Assembly (NCBI GenBank): GCA_964596985.1
Contig: CAZQWG010000001.1
Location: forward strand, 310,001-374,000
Reading direction: 5' to 3'
Length of the DNA: 64,000 bases
From: GCA-020345945 sp964596985
Lineage (GTDB): Archaea > Thermoproteota > Bathyarchaeia > RBG-16-48-13 > GCA-020345945
Both the position numbers and the translations under genes were made by a program. Positions 18,354 to 27,775 of this stretch are shown here, piece after piece. How positions within the stretch are numbered: position 1 is the stretch's first letter; each line of letters begins with the position of its first letter. The notes under the pieces were generated by a model that was given only the letters and a program-made list of their open reading frames with translations, was not told where the DNA came from and ran no database searches.

Positions 18354-18498
18354 ACCTAGTCTCCCTCAACTGCTGTAGATTGATAGTTCCACACCTCGTA
18401 TTTAATAGGTGCACGAGAGGACTACGAATTCCCGGCGGACCTTCCGGTTCGGGAAGATCGCCGTTGATCTTAGATACGATCTTCGCTGAGGCTGAACA

Positions 18499-19287
18499 TC
18501 AGCTACTGAAATTGTTCTTGACCCAAGAGTTGACCTTGTCTATTACTTCTTGTCTTTGATACGAGAAGACGTGGTCTGCCCCCTCGACTACGAGGAGCTC
18601 CTTTGGTTCCCTAGCAGCCGTGTAGAGGTCATGAGCGTGTTCGACTTTCACCAGTACGTCGTTCTTGCCGTGTATTATCAGCACAGGTCGCGGCGAGATA
18701 AGGCCAATCTTGTCGACGGGATTGTACTTCTCAGCCCGCATCGTTCTCTCTGCGATAAAGTCTTCGTACGTTATTCCTCGAAGGAACTTGACAGAATGAT
18801 CTATGTGTGCCTGAACCAGTTTGCCTCTCTTCTTCGCGTCGCCGATGCTGGAGATAGCTATCACCCCGACTACACGTTTATCCATTGCACCGACGTTCAC
18901 AGCAATCCAGCCGCCCATACTATGTCCTACGAGTAGAATCCTGTCAGGATCAACATCCGGTCTACTTCTAAGCATACCCAGAGCCGCTTTGGTGTCATCG
19001 ATAGTACCGGTTATTGAATAGTTCCCCTCGCTACCCCATGCCCCTCTATAATGGAAGATCAGGGAATGGTAACCGAGAACTCGAAGCGCACGGACAATGT
19101 CATAGTTCTTTTCGAATCCTGGAAATCCATGGAGGACGATAGCCGCAGGGCTTCTTCCCTGCTCTCGTGTCTTGTACAAGGTACCGAGAAGCCTGCATCC
19201 ATGACTGTTGATCAAAACGCCTTCAAGATACCCGACAGGGGAACTCCGAGTAGACATGGGAATCATCCTAGGTTGAAGGTCGCCCAC
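18499..19287 (-). CDS. Alpha/beta hydrolase
   Basis: 262 residues. The nucleophile elbow G-H-S-M-G-G lies at about 121-126, the oxyanion strand is V-L-H-G-F-P-G near 47-53, the acid loop is V-L-I-I-H-G-K-N-D near 205-213, and the catalytic histidine is in E-G-A-D-H-V-F. It is an esterase or lipase-like serine hydrolase, cytoplasmic, of unknown substrate. It resembles the second hydrolase at 32606-33439 in size and motifs. Confidence 0.88.
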   Translation of the reverse strand: MGDLQPRMIPMSTRSSPVGYLEGVLINSHGCRLLGTLYKTREQGRSPAAIVLHGFPGFEKNYDIVRALRVLGYHSLIFHYRGAWGSEGNYSITGTIDDTKAALGMLRSRPDVDPDRILLVGHSMGGWIAVNVGAMDKRVVGVIAISSIGDAKKRGKLVQAHIDHSVKFLRGITYEDFIAERTMRAEKYNPVDKIGLISPRPVLIIHGKNDVLVKVEHAHDLYTAAREPKELLVVEGADHVFSYQRQEVIDKVNSWVKNNFSS

Positions 19288-19439
19288 AGCTTTCGAGGGT
19301 CACTTTCCTACTCAACGACTAAAAAGACTTCGCAAATCTAAATGCTGGAGACGAATACCACGTAGCACACGTTGTTCCGGTGTAAAACAAGTCAGCCTTA
19401 AATGCTCCTCGAATACACTCTGCTGTAGAGGACTGGAAA

Positions 19440-19520
19440 ATGCCTGCAAGAAGCTACCGCACCTTGAATAGCAAAAAGGGCGAGAAGAAGAAACTCAAGA
19501 AAGAGCTACGAGAGAAGTAG
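19440..19520 (+). CDS. Lysine-rich micro-protein (26 residues)
   Basis: ATG at 19440 behind GTAGAGGAC. The product (MPARSYRT... ending KKELREK) is about 40 percent Lys/Arg. CTTAAATGC at about 19397 could be its TATA box. It lies in the 317-base gap between the hydrolase and nadE, which otherwise holds nothing recognisable. It resembles in composition the basic micro-ORF at 47775. Weakly supported. Confidence 0.35.
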   Translation: MPARSYRTLNSKKGEKKKLKKELREK

Positions 19521-19604
19521 TGTTACCGGACGGCAGCAGTCGATCGTTTGATTCACTGCGGATTGACGCCGAGATTCTCTCAGTACGCTAGCGAGCGCGA
19601 CCGG

Positions 19605-20414
19605 TCAAACCGGGGCTATGAGGGGCATTCTAAGTTTATGCTCAGTTCTTTTTACAGTGTTGAGTACGTCACTCACGATATCTTCGGGCAGACCCAATTC
19701 TCCGCCAACGACTTTCGGGTTTAGCCTCAAGTCTATCAGACCGTGGAGGACCAGATCCAATACCTCATAGTCTACACCTATCTCTCCTTCGTCTGTTTGT
19801 CCCGGCCAGAGACCTGCCGAAGGTTTCTTAGAGATTATTCGTTCTGGAATGTCGAGAAAGCGTGCCAGCTGCCTGACCTGCGTTTTGTATAATTGTCCTA
19901 TAGGGAGTATGTCGACCCCACCGTCGCCGTACTTGGTGAAATATCCAATCAGGAGTTCGCTTCTGTTTCCTGTACCGGCAACAAGCATGTTTAGCGAGTT
20001 GGCATAGTAATAGAGGACTGTCATCCTGATTCTTGGCATCAGGTTCCCGATGGATATCCGATCGGATTCGTCGTAGACTCCAAGCGCTTCTTTGAAGGAG
20101 CCGACCAATGGCTGGATATCAACCCGCTCTTGAAGTATACCGAGTCGATCACCCAATTGACTGGCGTCTTCCATATCTTCTTCTGCAGATACTTGTGTAG
20201 GCATCAACAACCCCAATACTCGACTGGGCCCAAAAGCCTCTGTGCAGAGGGCGGTTACGACCGAGGAGTCGATTCCCCCGCTCATCCCTACAACGACACC
20301 ATCTGTCCCTGACCTGTCCACCTGTTCTACGATGAACTGTTTGATCCTCTTGCAGATCACCTTCTCATCGATCTCTAGAACACCCTTATCCACGAGAACA
20401 CCGGCTTGCTTCAT
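19605..20414 (-). CDS. nadE: NAD+ synthetase (ammonia-dependent type)
   Basis: 269 residues. The ATP pyrophosphatase P-loop S-G-G-I-D-S-S is at 45-51. N-L-M-P-R-I-R-M-T, then A-G-T-G-N-R-S-E-L-L-I-G-Y-F-T-K-Y-G-D-G and K-P-S-A-G-L-W-P-G-Q-T-D-E are the NadE signatures. It adenylates deamido-NAD+ and amidates it with ammonia. No glutaminase domain is present. Its start overlaps the stop of the synthase-like gene upstream by 4 bases, so the two are co-transcribed. Confidence 0.95.
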   Translation of the reverse strand: MKQAGVLVDKGVLEIDEKVICKRIKQFIVEQVDRSGTDGVVVGMSGGIDSSVVTALCTEAFGPSRVLGLLMPTQVSAEEDMEDASQLGDRLGILQERVDIQPLVGSFKEALGVYDESDRISIGNLMPRIRMTVLYYYANSLNMLVAGTGNRSELLIGYFTKYGDGGVDILPIGQLYKTQVRQLARFLDIPERIISKKPSAGLWPGQTDEGEIGVDYEVLDLVLHGLIDLRLNPKVVGGELGLPEDIVSDVLNTVKRTEHKLRMPLIAPV

Positions 20415-21748
20415 TGCACCTCACCGCTTGTCGTCATATATTGTACAAGGGTCTGTATCTCCCCATCGTCCAGCGAGGTCCTTCTACCATTTCTATAGAG
20501 GTCTCTGACCTTGTTGACAACCGCATTCAAGAGTTCGTCGTCGATCTCCTTTCTCCCAGTGATCGCCTCTATCTTATGTTTGATGATGGACCTCCCTGAA
20601 TGTTTGCCCACGGTGAGTCTCCTTGAGTTTCCGACGAGTTCGGGTGGGAAAGGCTCGTAGGTGAGAGGGGACCTCAATACGCCGTGTGTATGGATTCCTG
20701 ATTCATGAGCGAAGGCGTTGCTACCGACCATTGGATGGTTCATGGCAACAGGTATTCCCGTCACTTTACTCAAGTATCGCGACGCTTCCGTCAATCCCGG
20801 TAATCCCTCCTCAAATTTGGTTACCTTGTAGTGGTAGTAGAGGTTCATGATTACTTCCTCTGTCCTGGCGTTGCCGGAACGTTCCCCGATTCCGAGAAGC
20901 GTTGTGCTGGCATAGGTCTTATCGTAGTGGCTTGAAGCCGCATCTATCGCGGCCATGGTGTTTGCGAGGGCGTTTCCAATATCGTTGTGGGCGTGTATCT
21001 CCACATACGGGATTCTTGTGGTGAGCCGAATCATTCGTATCTTCTCCGGAATCCCGTTGGGTAGAGGCGCGTCCGACCGAGGATTACCGACTCCCAGCGT
21101 GTCGCATATCCGATAGGTTGTAGCCCCGGCTTCGGTGCAGTTCTCTATGAAACGCCCTTCAAAATCCCAGTCTGCTCTTGTACTGTCCTCTCCATGAATG
21201 AATACGGTCAGACCATGATCCTTCGCGGCGTACTCCACAACATCAAGTACCCTGTCGAGTAGCTCTTCCTCACTCTTGTCCGGCCATTTGGCTTCAAGGT
21301 GTATTCTCGATACTGGATGTGAGATACCTACTTCCTCGAAATCGCAGGCGAGGGCACTATCGATGTCATCCCTTACAGCACGACACCATCCTGCAAGCCT
21401 CACGCTGAGAGAAGCGTCCTGCACCATCTTGACAGCCTTCACGTCTTGGTCTTGGAAATGATGCAGTTCGATTCGCTGTACACCGATCTGATCGAGTTGG
21501 AAGGCTACTTTTGCAGTCTCTTCCGGGGACAGCACCACCCCTGGGGTTTGAACCCCGTCACGAAGGGTTGTGTCATCGATCACGGGGTCCACATCCAATG
21601 TCAGACCTTGACCAAGGTGCAAAGGATTCGGTGTTTCCTGTTGGTGTAAATTCTTACAGTATCCGTACTGGGGGAGTCTACTCCTACTGATGGAGCCCCT
21701 GCGAAAAACTTTCTTCATATTACAGGTCGAATCCATTCCTGACTGCAA
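20411..21748 (-). CDS. Homocitrate/citramalate/isopropylmalate synthase-like enzyme (HMGL-like domain)
   Basis: A 445-residue DRE-TIM metallolyase. D-D-T-T-L-R-D-G-V-Q-T-P-G begins the barrel near residue 57. H-A-H-N-D-I-G-N-A-L-A-N and G-I-G-E-R-S-G-N-A are the metal and substrate loops. In most LeuA/NifV/AksA enzymes the first motif is L-R-D-G-E-Q, but here the Glu is Val. The C-terminus has a short (L/H)-G-K-H-S-G-R region and no LeuA allosteric domain. That length fits homocitrate-synthase or AksA-type proteins. The first 45 residues look unrelated to the family, so a later TTG/GTG start is possible. Condenses acetyl-CoA with a 2-oxoacid (family knowledge). The exact substrate is unknown. 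Confidence 0.82.
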   Translation of the reverse strand: MQSGMDSTCNMKKVFRRGSISRSRLPQYGYCKNLHQQETPNPLHLGQGLTLDVDPVIDDTTLRDGVQTPGVVLSPEETAKVAFQLDQIGVQRIELHHFQDQDVKAVKMVQDASLSVRLAGWCRAVRDDIDSALACDFEEVGISHPVSRIHLEAKWPDKSEEELLDRVLDVVEYAAKDHGLTVFIHGEDSTRADWDFEGRFIENCTEAGATTYRICDTLGVGNPRSDAPLPNGIPEKIRMIRLTTRIPYVEIHAHNDIGNALANTMAAIDAASSHYDKTYASTTLLGIGERSGNARTEEVIMNLYYHYKVTKFEEGLPGLTEASRYLSKVTGIPVAMNHPMVGSNAFAHESGIHTHGVLRSPLTYEPFPPELVGNSRRLTVGKHSGRSIIKHKIEAITGRKEIDDELLNAVVNKVRDLYRNGRRTSLDDGEIQTLVQYMTTSGEVQ

Positions 21749-21964
21749 CCCCTGCGATCGCCAATTTCGGTATAAGGCGCCGAGTCGGTGATCATCTTTC
21801 CATTCAGATATATGTTCAATATGAGCTAGGTTTTGTATTCAATTAAACAGATATTTAATCATTTCCTAAATGATTTTATAGTTACACAATGGATATCTGT
21901 ACAATTGTCTATTATCTGGGGAGTGCGCGGCTTGAAGCCGCGAATGAAGGGTACGGCGAGAAGA

Positions 21965-22414
21965 ATGATCCGAATATTACTTGTTGGCGATGAGTGGGCA
22001 TCAATTCAGTCCACAAAGGCGTTCCTAGAAGTGCAGACACAGGATTTTCATGTAGATACTGCTCTTTCCGGGGATGATGCATTACAGAAGCTCTCGGAGA
22101 GAGGGTATGATGTAGTTATCTCTGGTTTCCAAATGCCAGAGATAGACGGTCTAGAATTCCTAGCCGAGCTTCGGAGACGAGAAAGCCAGATTCCATTTAT
22201 CCTATTTATTTACGAGGATATGAGAGGGGTTGCGGTCCAAGCGCTTGAGATGGGGGCTGACGGATACGTGAATAGGAGCGGGGTCTCGACTTCCGAGTAC
22301 ACTGAGCTTGCAAACCAGATAAGATCGGTTGTCAGCCTAGCGAAGGGGGTACCGGAGAGGCGTGCCGGTATGCTCAAGCCGCATACTGCGGAGAAGCGTA
22401 GTTGCCTATCGTAA
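21965..22414 (+). CDS. Degenerate response-regulator receiver domain
   Basis: A 149-residue CheY-like fold (I-R-I-L-L-V-G-D-E at the start, Y-D-V-V-I-S-G-F-Q-M-P-E-I-D-G in the centre, A-L-E-M-G-A-D-G-Y-V near the end). The phosphoacceptor Asp is Gly54, the conserved Lys is Arg104 (Y-V-N-R-S-G), the Thr/Ser switch position is Ile82, and one acidic metal ligand is Gly8. It therefore cannot be phosphorylated in the usual way. The frame is open further upstream, but ATG 21965 fits the domain start and follows GGCGAGAAG. No kinase is nearby. Confidence 0.82.
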   Translation: MIRILLVGDEWASIQSTKAFLEVQTQDFHVDTALSGDDALQKLSERGYDVVISGFQMPEIDGLEFLAELRRRESQIPFILFIYEDMRGVAVQALEMGADGYVNRSGVSTSEYTELANQIRSVVSLAKGVPERRAGMLKPHTAEKRSCLS

Positions 22415-22516
22415 TCCGCACAAACTACGCCTATCGTATTATCTTTGGCTGAGCATACACATTGACTAGCATATACTGCTATATGATTACTCGCCATATC
22501 TTATGGAGAGAGAAGA

Positions 22517-24460
22517 ATGTGTGGTATCTGCGGCTACCTCGGCTTAGATGATGCTGGACTGATCCATAGGATGTGTGATGTCCTCGCCCATAGAGGACCT
22601 GACGATCAGGGCATGTTTATCGATGATGGTGTCGGATTAGGCAACAGAAGACTTAGCATAATCGATGTCGAGGGAGGACATCAGCCGATCCACAACGAGG
22701 ATGAGAGCGTATGGATCACCTACAACGGAGAGATATACAACTTCGAGAGACTCAGAGGCGAACTCTCCGGAGCAGGTCACGTATTCTATACCTCCTCAGA
22801 CACCGAAGTGATAGTTCATGCCTACGAAGAGTACGGTTGGGAATGCGTGAACAAGCTGGATGGGATGTTCGCCTTCGGGATATGGGATTCAAACAAGCAG
22901 CGCCTAATGCTTGCACGTGATAGGCTCGGGATCAAGCCGCTATACTATACGATGAAAGATTTCGGAATACTCTTCGCCTCAGAAATCAAGGCACTACTCG
23001 AGTACGACGAAATAGAAAAGAGGATTGACCACCGTGCTCTCGACGACTTCCTTACTTTTCGCTTCGTCCCCGGACCCCGAACCATACTGAAGGGGGTAAT
23101 GAAGCTTCAGCCAGGACATATTCTATTAGTGAAAGACGAGGGCTCGGAGGAGGAGAACTACTGGTCTGCTCATCAGACAGGCCGAGGAAAGTTGTTAGGG
23201 CAATCCAGCGAAGCAGAACTATTGACGATCTTAACCGAGTCTGTCAAAATGAGGCTCCGAAGCGATGTTCCCCTCGGAGCCTATCTTTCCGGGGGCATCG
23301 ACTCAAGCACTATTGTAGGTATGATGAGCCAGTTTCTAGAGCAACCTGTAAAGACATTCTCAGTCGGATTCGGGGAGGGAGGAGACATCGATGAACTGGA
23401 ATACGCAAGGATAACCGCAGAGCATTTCGGCACAGATCACCATGAACTCCTCGTAGGGGAGAAAGACGCAATAGATGTACTACCAGAAGTGGTATGGCAT
23501 TTTGATGAGCCCCTAGCTGATCCAGCAGGAATCCCTACGTATCTCATGTCAAGATTTGCCAAGAAGCATGTCACCGTCGTGCTTACTGGCGAAGGGGCAG
23601 ATGAGATGTTCGGGGGATACATGCAATATAGGATAATCAAAGACGGAGAGAAGTATCTAGGCGCGATTCCAAGAACCATACGGCACGCGGTACCAAAGCT
23701 AGTCAACATAATCCCCTCGAGAGTGCTTGACACCTACTTTGAATACTCCTCATCACTGGGACAAGAAGCAAAGAACAGATTCGATGCGTTTGCAAGGAAT
23801 ATAGGCGATCTTCGCCAATCATACCTGAGTCTGATCTCATTATTCACCGAAGACGAGAAGAGAGAACTCTACACGAGAGAGCTACTGGATGAGACACTCA
23901 CAAACAGAAGGCATCGAGACACAGACAACCAGTTCTTCGCAGGTATACCAGGTAGCTCCCTTCAGAAAGTCATCGTGACGGAGATACTCACCGAGCTCCC
24001 TGATGATCTACTCATGAAAGTAGACAAGATGACTAGCGCTTGGGCGGTCGAGGCGAGAGTACCATTCTTGTCTCACGAACTCGTCGAATTCTCACTGAGA
24101 CTGCCAGATAGACTCAAGCTTAAGGGGAAAACAGGGAAATATATACTTAGAAAAGCCACGAGGAAAATGCTGCCGAAGCCTATCTCAAGAAGAAAGAAAC
24201 ACAGATTCTTTGTCCCAATCGATCATTGGTTTGAGTCAAGCCTCAAGGAATTGTCTGAACACCTTCTTTCCAGGGATACTATCAAAAGACGAGGATATTT
24301 CAGGCAAGAGTATATAGATCGAGTCTTCAGACGATTCGAGAATTCTAGTCTATACTATAGTCGACAGATTTGGAATCTAATCATACTCGAGATATGGCAT
24401 AAAATATTCATCGACGTTGAACACTCGAAGGGTTCGCCGAGAATAGACATATGGAGCTAG
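22517..24460 (+). CDS. asnB: Asparagine synthase, glutamine-hydrolysing
   Basis: 647 residues. Cys2 follows the initiator Met and begins the Ntn glutaminase domain (C-G-I-C-G, R-G-P-D-D near 26-30, Y-N-G-E-I-Y-N near 69-75). The synthetase domain carries S-G-G-I-D-S-S at 258-264 and G-E-G-A-D-E-M-F-G-G near 360. Transfers the amide N of glutamine to aspartate with ATP, or makes an analogous amide. Several archaeal paralogues act in surface-glycan synthesis, but no glycan gene lies beside it, so the housekeeping role is the simpler reading. Confidence 0.95.
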   Translation: MCGICGYLGLDDAGLIHRMCDVLAHRGPDDQGMFIDDGVGLGNRRLSIIDVEGGHQPIHNEDESVWITYNGEIYNFERLRGELSGAGHVFYTSSDTEVIVHAYEEYGWECVNKLDGMFAFGIWDSNKQRLMLARDRLGIKPLYYTMKDFGILFASEIKALLEYDEIEKRIDHRALDDFLTFRFVPGPRTILKGVMKLQPGHILLVKDEGSEEENYWSAHQTGRGKLLGQSSEAELLTILTESVKMRLRSDVPLGAYLSGGIDSSTIVGMMSQFLEQPVKTFSVGFGEGGDIDELEYARITAEHFGTDHHELLVGEKDAIDVLPEVVWHFDEPLADPAGIPTYLMSRFAKKHVTVVLTGEGADEMFGGYMQYRIIKDGEKYLGAIPRTIRHAVPKLVNIIPSRVLDTYFEYSSSLGQEAKNRFDAFARNIGDLRQSYLSLISLFTEDEKRELYTRELLDETLTNRRHRDTDNQFFAGIPGSSLQKVIVTEILTELPDDLLMKVDKMTSAWAVEARVPFLSHELVEFSLRLPDRLKLKGKTGKYILRKATRKMLPKPISRRKKHRFFVPIDHWFESSLKELSEHLLSRDTIKRRGYFRQEYIDRVFRRFENSSLYYSRQIWNLIILEIWHKIFIDVEHSKGSPRIDIWS

Positions 24461-24870
24461 AAGCACAAACTACGCTAACAATATTCGAAACAGCAACCGA
24501 TAAACCAGCGATTGATCGCCGACTACTCAAGGCTATTATTGAAAACGATAACGGTTCGTGGCTATGAGAGGGAGAGCCTCCGAATTCCTGAGAACCCATA
24601 TTGTCTTCGTGTCGTCTGTTTATTGGTTTATGGTATGGGATACCTTCGTTTACGATCCGAGGGTTATCAGGAGCATCTAGCTTCTGCGGATTATTGTACC
24701 AAAAACCTGTTCATATTAGCATACCTACTGTTTGCCAAACCCAAGGAGATTAACTGCTTGGATGAGGGTCTGCTTCAATACATCTACGATACCGAAGAGC
24801 TGAACCAGAATTCGAAGAGCGCTAGGAGTCGGAGTTTTTGGAGGTAGAGAGGGAACGGGTTAAGATCACA
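24461..24870. other. Spacer with an unsupported frame
   Basis: A plus-strand frame from TTG 24512 to 24847 (111 codons) is open. It has no family resemblance, no ribosome site and odd composition. Its last 60 codons (Y-Q-E-H-L-A-S-A-D-Y-C...) look more protein-like and could start at ATG 24635. I do not call it a gene. Confidence 0.3.
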
Positions 24871-24975
24871 ATGGAGGGGACATGCGAATACGGTTACAGA
24901 GCACCCGTCGTCTGCGTCATAATAGATGACACCTGTCCAAAAGACAAGGATGAGAAGCTATGCGCATTTGCGTGA
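24871..24975 (+). CDS. Small cysteine-containing protein (34 residues)
   Basis: ATG at 24871 encodes a compact peptide with four Cys (C5, C15, C22, C31) and the acidic turn I-I-D-D-T-C-P-K-D-K-D-E-K. Cys spacing is compatible with a small metal or disulfide knot. No strong ribosome site. No family recognised. Confidence 0.35.
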   Translation: MEGTCEYGYRAPVVCVIIDDTCPKDKDEKLCAFA

Positions 24976-25043
24976 CTTTTGATGCCTGAATTTGAGGTAG
25001 ACGGAAAAGTAATAAAGCCGGGGGGATTGTGAGGTAGGATTCC

Positions 25044-25340
25044 ATGTACACCAAGAAAAAAGAGTCGAGTTTCGTGAGCTGGCTCGTGGATGTCGTCGAG
25101 GGTTGCCTAGTCTCACCAGCCGCGGTCCTACACTGGTTTTGGGATTGGCGGTATCCGGTTCTCTGGATTTCCTCGCTGAGCGGCCTGTACTTCTCGCTGA
25201 TCGCCTGCGCCTATTACTGGCATTGCTACCCTGAGAACACGTTGACGATATCGTTGGCGGTGATATTCTTGCTGTTGACCTTATGGGGATACTACAAGCA
25301 TAGGAAGGGGCGAGACAGCCAGCCAACAATCTTCCTTTGA
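25044..25340 (+). CDS. Small membrane protein
   Basis: 98 residues. A charged N-terminus, one hydrophobic stretch (about 38-58) and a second (68-84) ending in the basic Y-Y-K-H-R-K-G-R, with a tryptophan-rich amphipathic segment (V-L-H-W-F-W-D-W-R-Y-P-V-L-W) before the first. GAGGTAGGA precedes the ATG. No family recognised. Confidence 0.55.
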   Translation: MYTKKKESSFVSWLVDVVEGCLVSPAAVLHWFWDWRYPVLWISSLSGLYFSLIACAYYWHCYPENTLTISLAVIFLLLTLWGYYKHRKGRDSQPTIFL

Positions 25341-25555
25341 GCCAAGGGATAGACAGCAGCAGCCTCTGTGAGACGCCAACAGAGCCCGGTGCCCGTTCTC
25401 TTTATCTGTCGTTCCTTTACGTTCTCTACGCCTTCCATAGGTAGACAGCCATCCATATTTGCCGTAGCCGCCCTTGTCTATCTCGAAGAGCTCTACTGTC
25501 CTAACATTTTCAACCTCGATCAAGACTATGGGACGACAGTACCAAACATTGAGAT

Positions 25556-26347
25556 ATGCCAGCCACCAAGTTATCGGGTATGGCTGTATACGAGAATCCT
25601 CTCTACTATGAGATTGCGTTCAGCTTCATCAACGCAGAAAGACAAGTCGACTTCTTTGAGATAGTGATCGAGAAGTTCAGTAAAAGGAGGGTAAAACGGT
25701 TTCTGGACGTATGTTGCGGGCCGAGCCTACAACTGAGAGAGATTGCGAGAAGAGGATACGAAGCGATCGGATTGGACAGCAACCCTCGGATGCTGAGATA
25801 CCTGGAGAAGAAGGCGAGGGAAGAGGGGGTGAGCATAGAAACCGTGAAGGCGGATATGGTCGACTTTAGACTAGAGAGGAAGGCGGATTTCGCCTTCATC
25901 ATGATGGGTTCCTTCTCTTTTGAGTCGAATGAGAAACTGTTGAGTCATCTGGATTCCGTAGCATCCTCTTTGAATCAGGGTGGTCTCTATTTCATTCAGA
26001 ATATGCTCCTAGATTGGGGAATGCCTGTACGGCAAAGTTGGACTATGCAGAGAAACGGGATAGCAGTGAAGACGGATTTCGAACTCGGACTAGTAAACAC
26101 CGTCAACCAGACCTATACAGAGAGGCTTATACTCGATGTCGATGACCACGGGAAGAGAAGAGAACTCGTCGAGGAGAGGGGGCTGAAACTCGTCTTTCCT
26201 CAAGAGTTCAAAACGCTCGTAAACTTGAATCACAAACTCGAATTCTTGGGATGGTGGGGAGGAGGCTGTGATACCTGGTATCTGGACAGACCACTCGAAC
26301 AGGTCCAGGAGGTCGACGACAACATGGTACTTCTCAGAAGAAGATAG
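25556..26347 (+). CDS. Class I SAM-dependent methyltransferase
   Basis: 263 residues. Motif I is F-L-D-V-C-C-G-P-S-L-Q near residues 49-59, the acidic strand 2 end is G-L-D-S-N-P-R-M-L, and motif II is A-D-M-V-D-F. Strand 4 (D-F-A-F-I-M-M-G-S-F) is clear. A likely start is ATG 25580 (MAVYENPLYY), which begins at the usual first helix. Substrate unknown. Confidence 0.85.
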   Translation: MPATKLSGMAVYENPLYYEIAFSFINAERQVDFFEIVIEKFSKRRVKRFLDVCCGPSLQLREIARRGYEAIGLDSNPRMLRYLEKKAREEGVSIETVKADMVDFRLERKADFAFIMMGSFSFESNEKLLSHLDSVASSLNQGGLYFIQNMLLDWGMPVRQSWTMQRNGIAVKTDFELGLVNTVNQTYTERLILDVDDHGKRRELVEERGLKLVFPQEFKTLVNLNHKLEFLGWWGGGCDTWYLDRPLEQVQEVDDNMVLLRRR

Positions 26348-26552
26348 CGTACCAGACCAGTACCGGGATTTTCTATCTGTCGCCTAAGAAGATGTGGACA
26401 ACGACAAGTATCCACCGTCAATCTTCATGTCTGCTTGAGAGCGTGGTTTGCGGTCTGTCAGGTCAGAGTGCCGAAGCAAACAGACGACGGAAAACAGACC
26501 GGGCTAGGAAGTAGGATCGGTTCCCCAACCTATGGATCGGCCACGCGAGTAG

Positions 26553-26990
26553 TCAACCTATCTCTTTATACATGTATCTTACTTGGGGTAGTTGGACGTA
26601 TCCTCTTCTCTCATACAGCTCAATTGCAGCCTTATTGTGATCGAGAACTAGCAGTCCGATGATCTGGCAGCCCATTTCTCTCAGCCGGTTTTCCAACTCC
26701 ATCATCATCGCCGATCCGATACCTTGCCGACGATGGTCCTTGTGTACTGTTAAACGGGAGATCAAGCCGAGGCGTCCGTCGAAGCTAGCGAAGGACGTGG
26801 CAATGATCCTATTCTTTTTCTCGGCGACCAGAAGAAGACTCGGATTTCTCTTCAGCATCCCCAGTATCAGCGGTTTCCCGTCCAGCTCCTCGTGGAAAAC
26901 CCCGTAATCCTTCCATAGCCTGGAGACCTGTCCGTAGTCAACTGGTTTGAATTCTCTTATTGTCACCGTGGCTTTCAAGTATGAACACAT
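26553..26990 (-). CDS. GNAT-family N-acetyltransferase
   Basis: 145 residues. Motif A reads S-R-L-T-V-H-K-D-H-R-R-Q-G-I-G-S-A-M-M, followed by L-V-L-D-H-N-K-A-A-I-E-L-Y-E-R-R-G-Y, the standard motif B. The resemblance to RimI-type acetyltransferases is general. The substrate is not known. Confidence 0.88.
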   Translation of the reverse strand: MCSYLKATVTIREFKPVDYGQVSRLWKDYGVFHEELDGKPLILGMLKRNPSLLLVAEKKNRIIATSFASFDGRLGLISRLTVHKDHRRQGIGSAMMMELENRLREMGCQIIGLLVLDHNKAAIELYERRGYVQLPQVRYMYKEIG

Positions 26991-27333
26991 CCCGGGACAT
27001 GTTTCGTCAAGAAGGGCTGATGCGAGTTGAGACTTAAGAATCCTTTTCGGGAATTCTCAGTACGTACGGGAGGAGGAAGGCGATGTACACTGACTGTCGA
27101 GCCTGAAATATTTGAGCTGAAATCAACCAAACGTATATGTTGTAGAGCCTGCATTACAATATCTGTGCACCCTTGAAAGATCAGGGGAGGTCTTCAAAGG
27201 GAGAGCTTATCACATCGGAGAAGGTACCGTGGGATGCCTGCACGAGAAAGGCGGGTCTGCATTTACCGAACGTGAGCGCGTGTTAGCCGGCTCGGCTGGG
27301 TTCTACGTGGAACCTTCTCAGGGAGATGCCTAG
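26991..27333 (+). other. Spacer containing a start-less, protein-like open frame (27121-27333)
   Basis: From 27121 to the TAG at 27331 the plus strand is open for 70 codons and reads like protein (VYVVEPALQY..., G-R-A-Y-H-I-G-E-G, A-G-S-A-G-F-Y-V-E-P). There is no ATG, GTG or TTG before the GTG at 27229. That GTG has GGAGAAGG just upstream and would give 34 residues. The TAG directly abuts the ATG of the zinc-ribbon gene, as in an operon. It is either a short gene or the 3' part of a decayed one. Confidence 0.35.
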
Positions 27334-27624
27334 ATGCCTGTAGTCTACAAGTGTAGTAGTTGTGGGTTTCTGCTTCACTGGGCAGGTCTAGACCAGAAGA
27401 ACAAGCGGCTTAAGGGTTGGTGGATGCAGGAACCGGTTACACCACTGCCTAACCTGCTTCCGCCCCGACTCGTCGCGAACAGATATCACGGCAAGTGCCC
27501 AAGATGCGGTCAGGAGTTGAATCCGCCCCACACATTGAGGTCGATAACAATCCGGGAGGCTGACCAAGACGATAATTACCTTCCAATAGCCCTCAATCTT
27601 GAGAAAATGGTTCACTATTCATAA
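27334..27624 (+). CDS. Zinc-ribbon protein
   Basis: 96 residues with two C-x-x-C knuckles: C-S-S-C-G at 7-11 and C-P-R-C-G at 55-59, separated by a Trp/Pro-rich segment. They should form one zinc ribbon. The rest (ITIREADQDDNYLP...) has no recognised domain. It probably serves as a small nucleic-acid or protein-binding adaptor (inference). Confidence 0.65.
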   Translation: MPVVYKCSSCGFLLHWAGLDQKNKRLKGWWMQEPVTPLPNLLPPRLVANRYHGKCPRCGQELNPPHTLRSITIREADQDDNYLPIALNLEKMVHYS

Positions 27625-27775
27625 GGATCAGACAGTTCCAGTTTCGCATACATCGCAGAGAGGGCATTGTGAACGGGTGGGACATCAACGTTGACTTCGC
27701 ATGGTCAAGATTAAAAGAGAGTCTGCACGCGAATCCAGGTCACCAGAACGGTGGCGGAACGTGTAGCGGATTTCC

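Noticed and set aside
24512..24847. 111-codon plus-strand frame after asnB
   Set aside because: TTG start without ribosome site, no family resemblance. Kept only as a spacer note.
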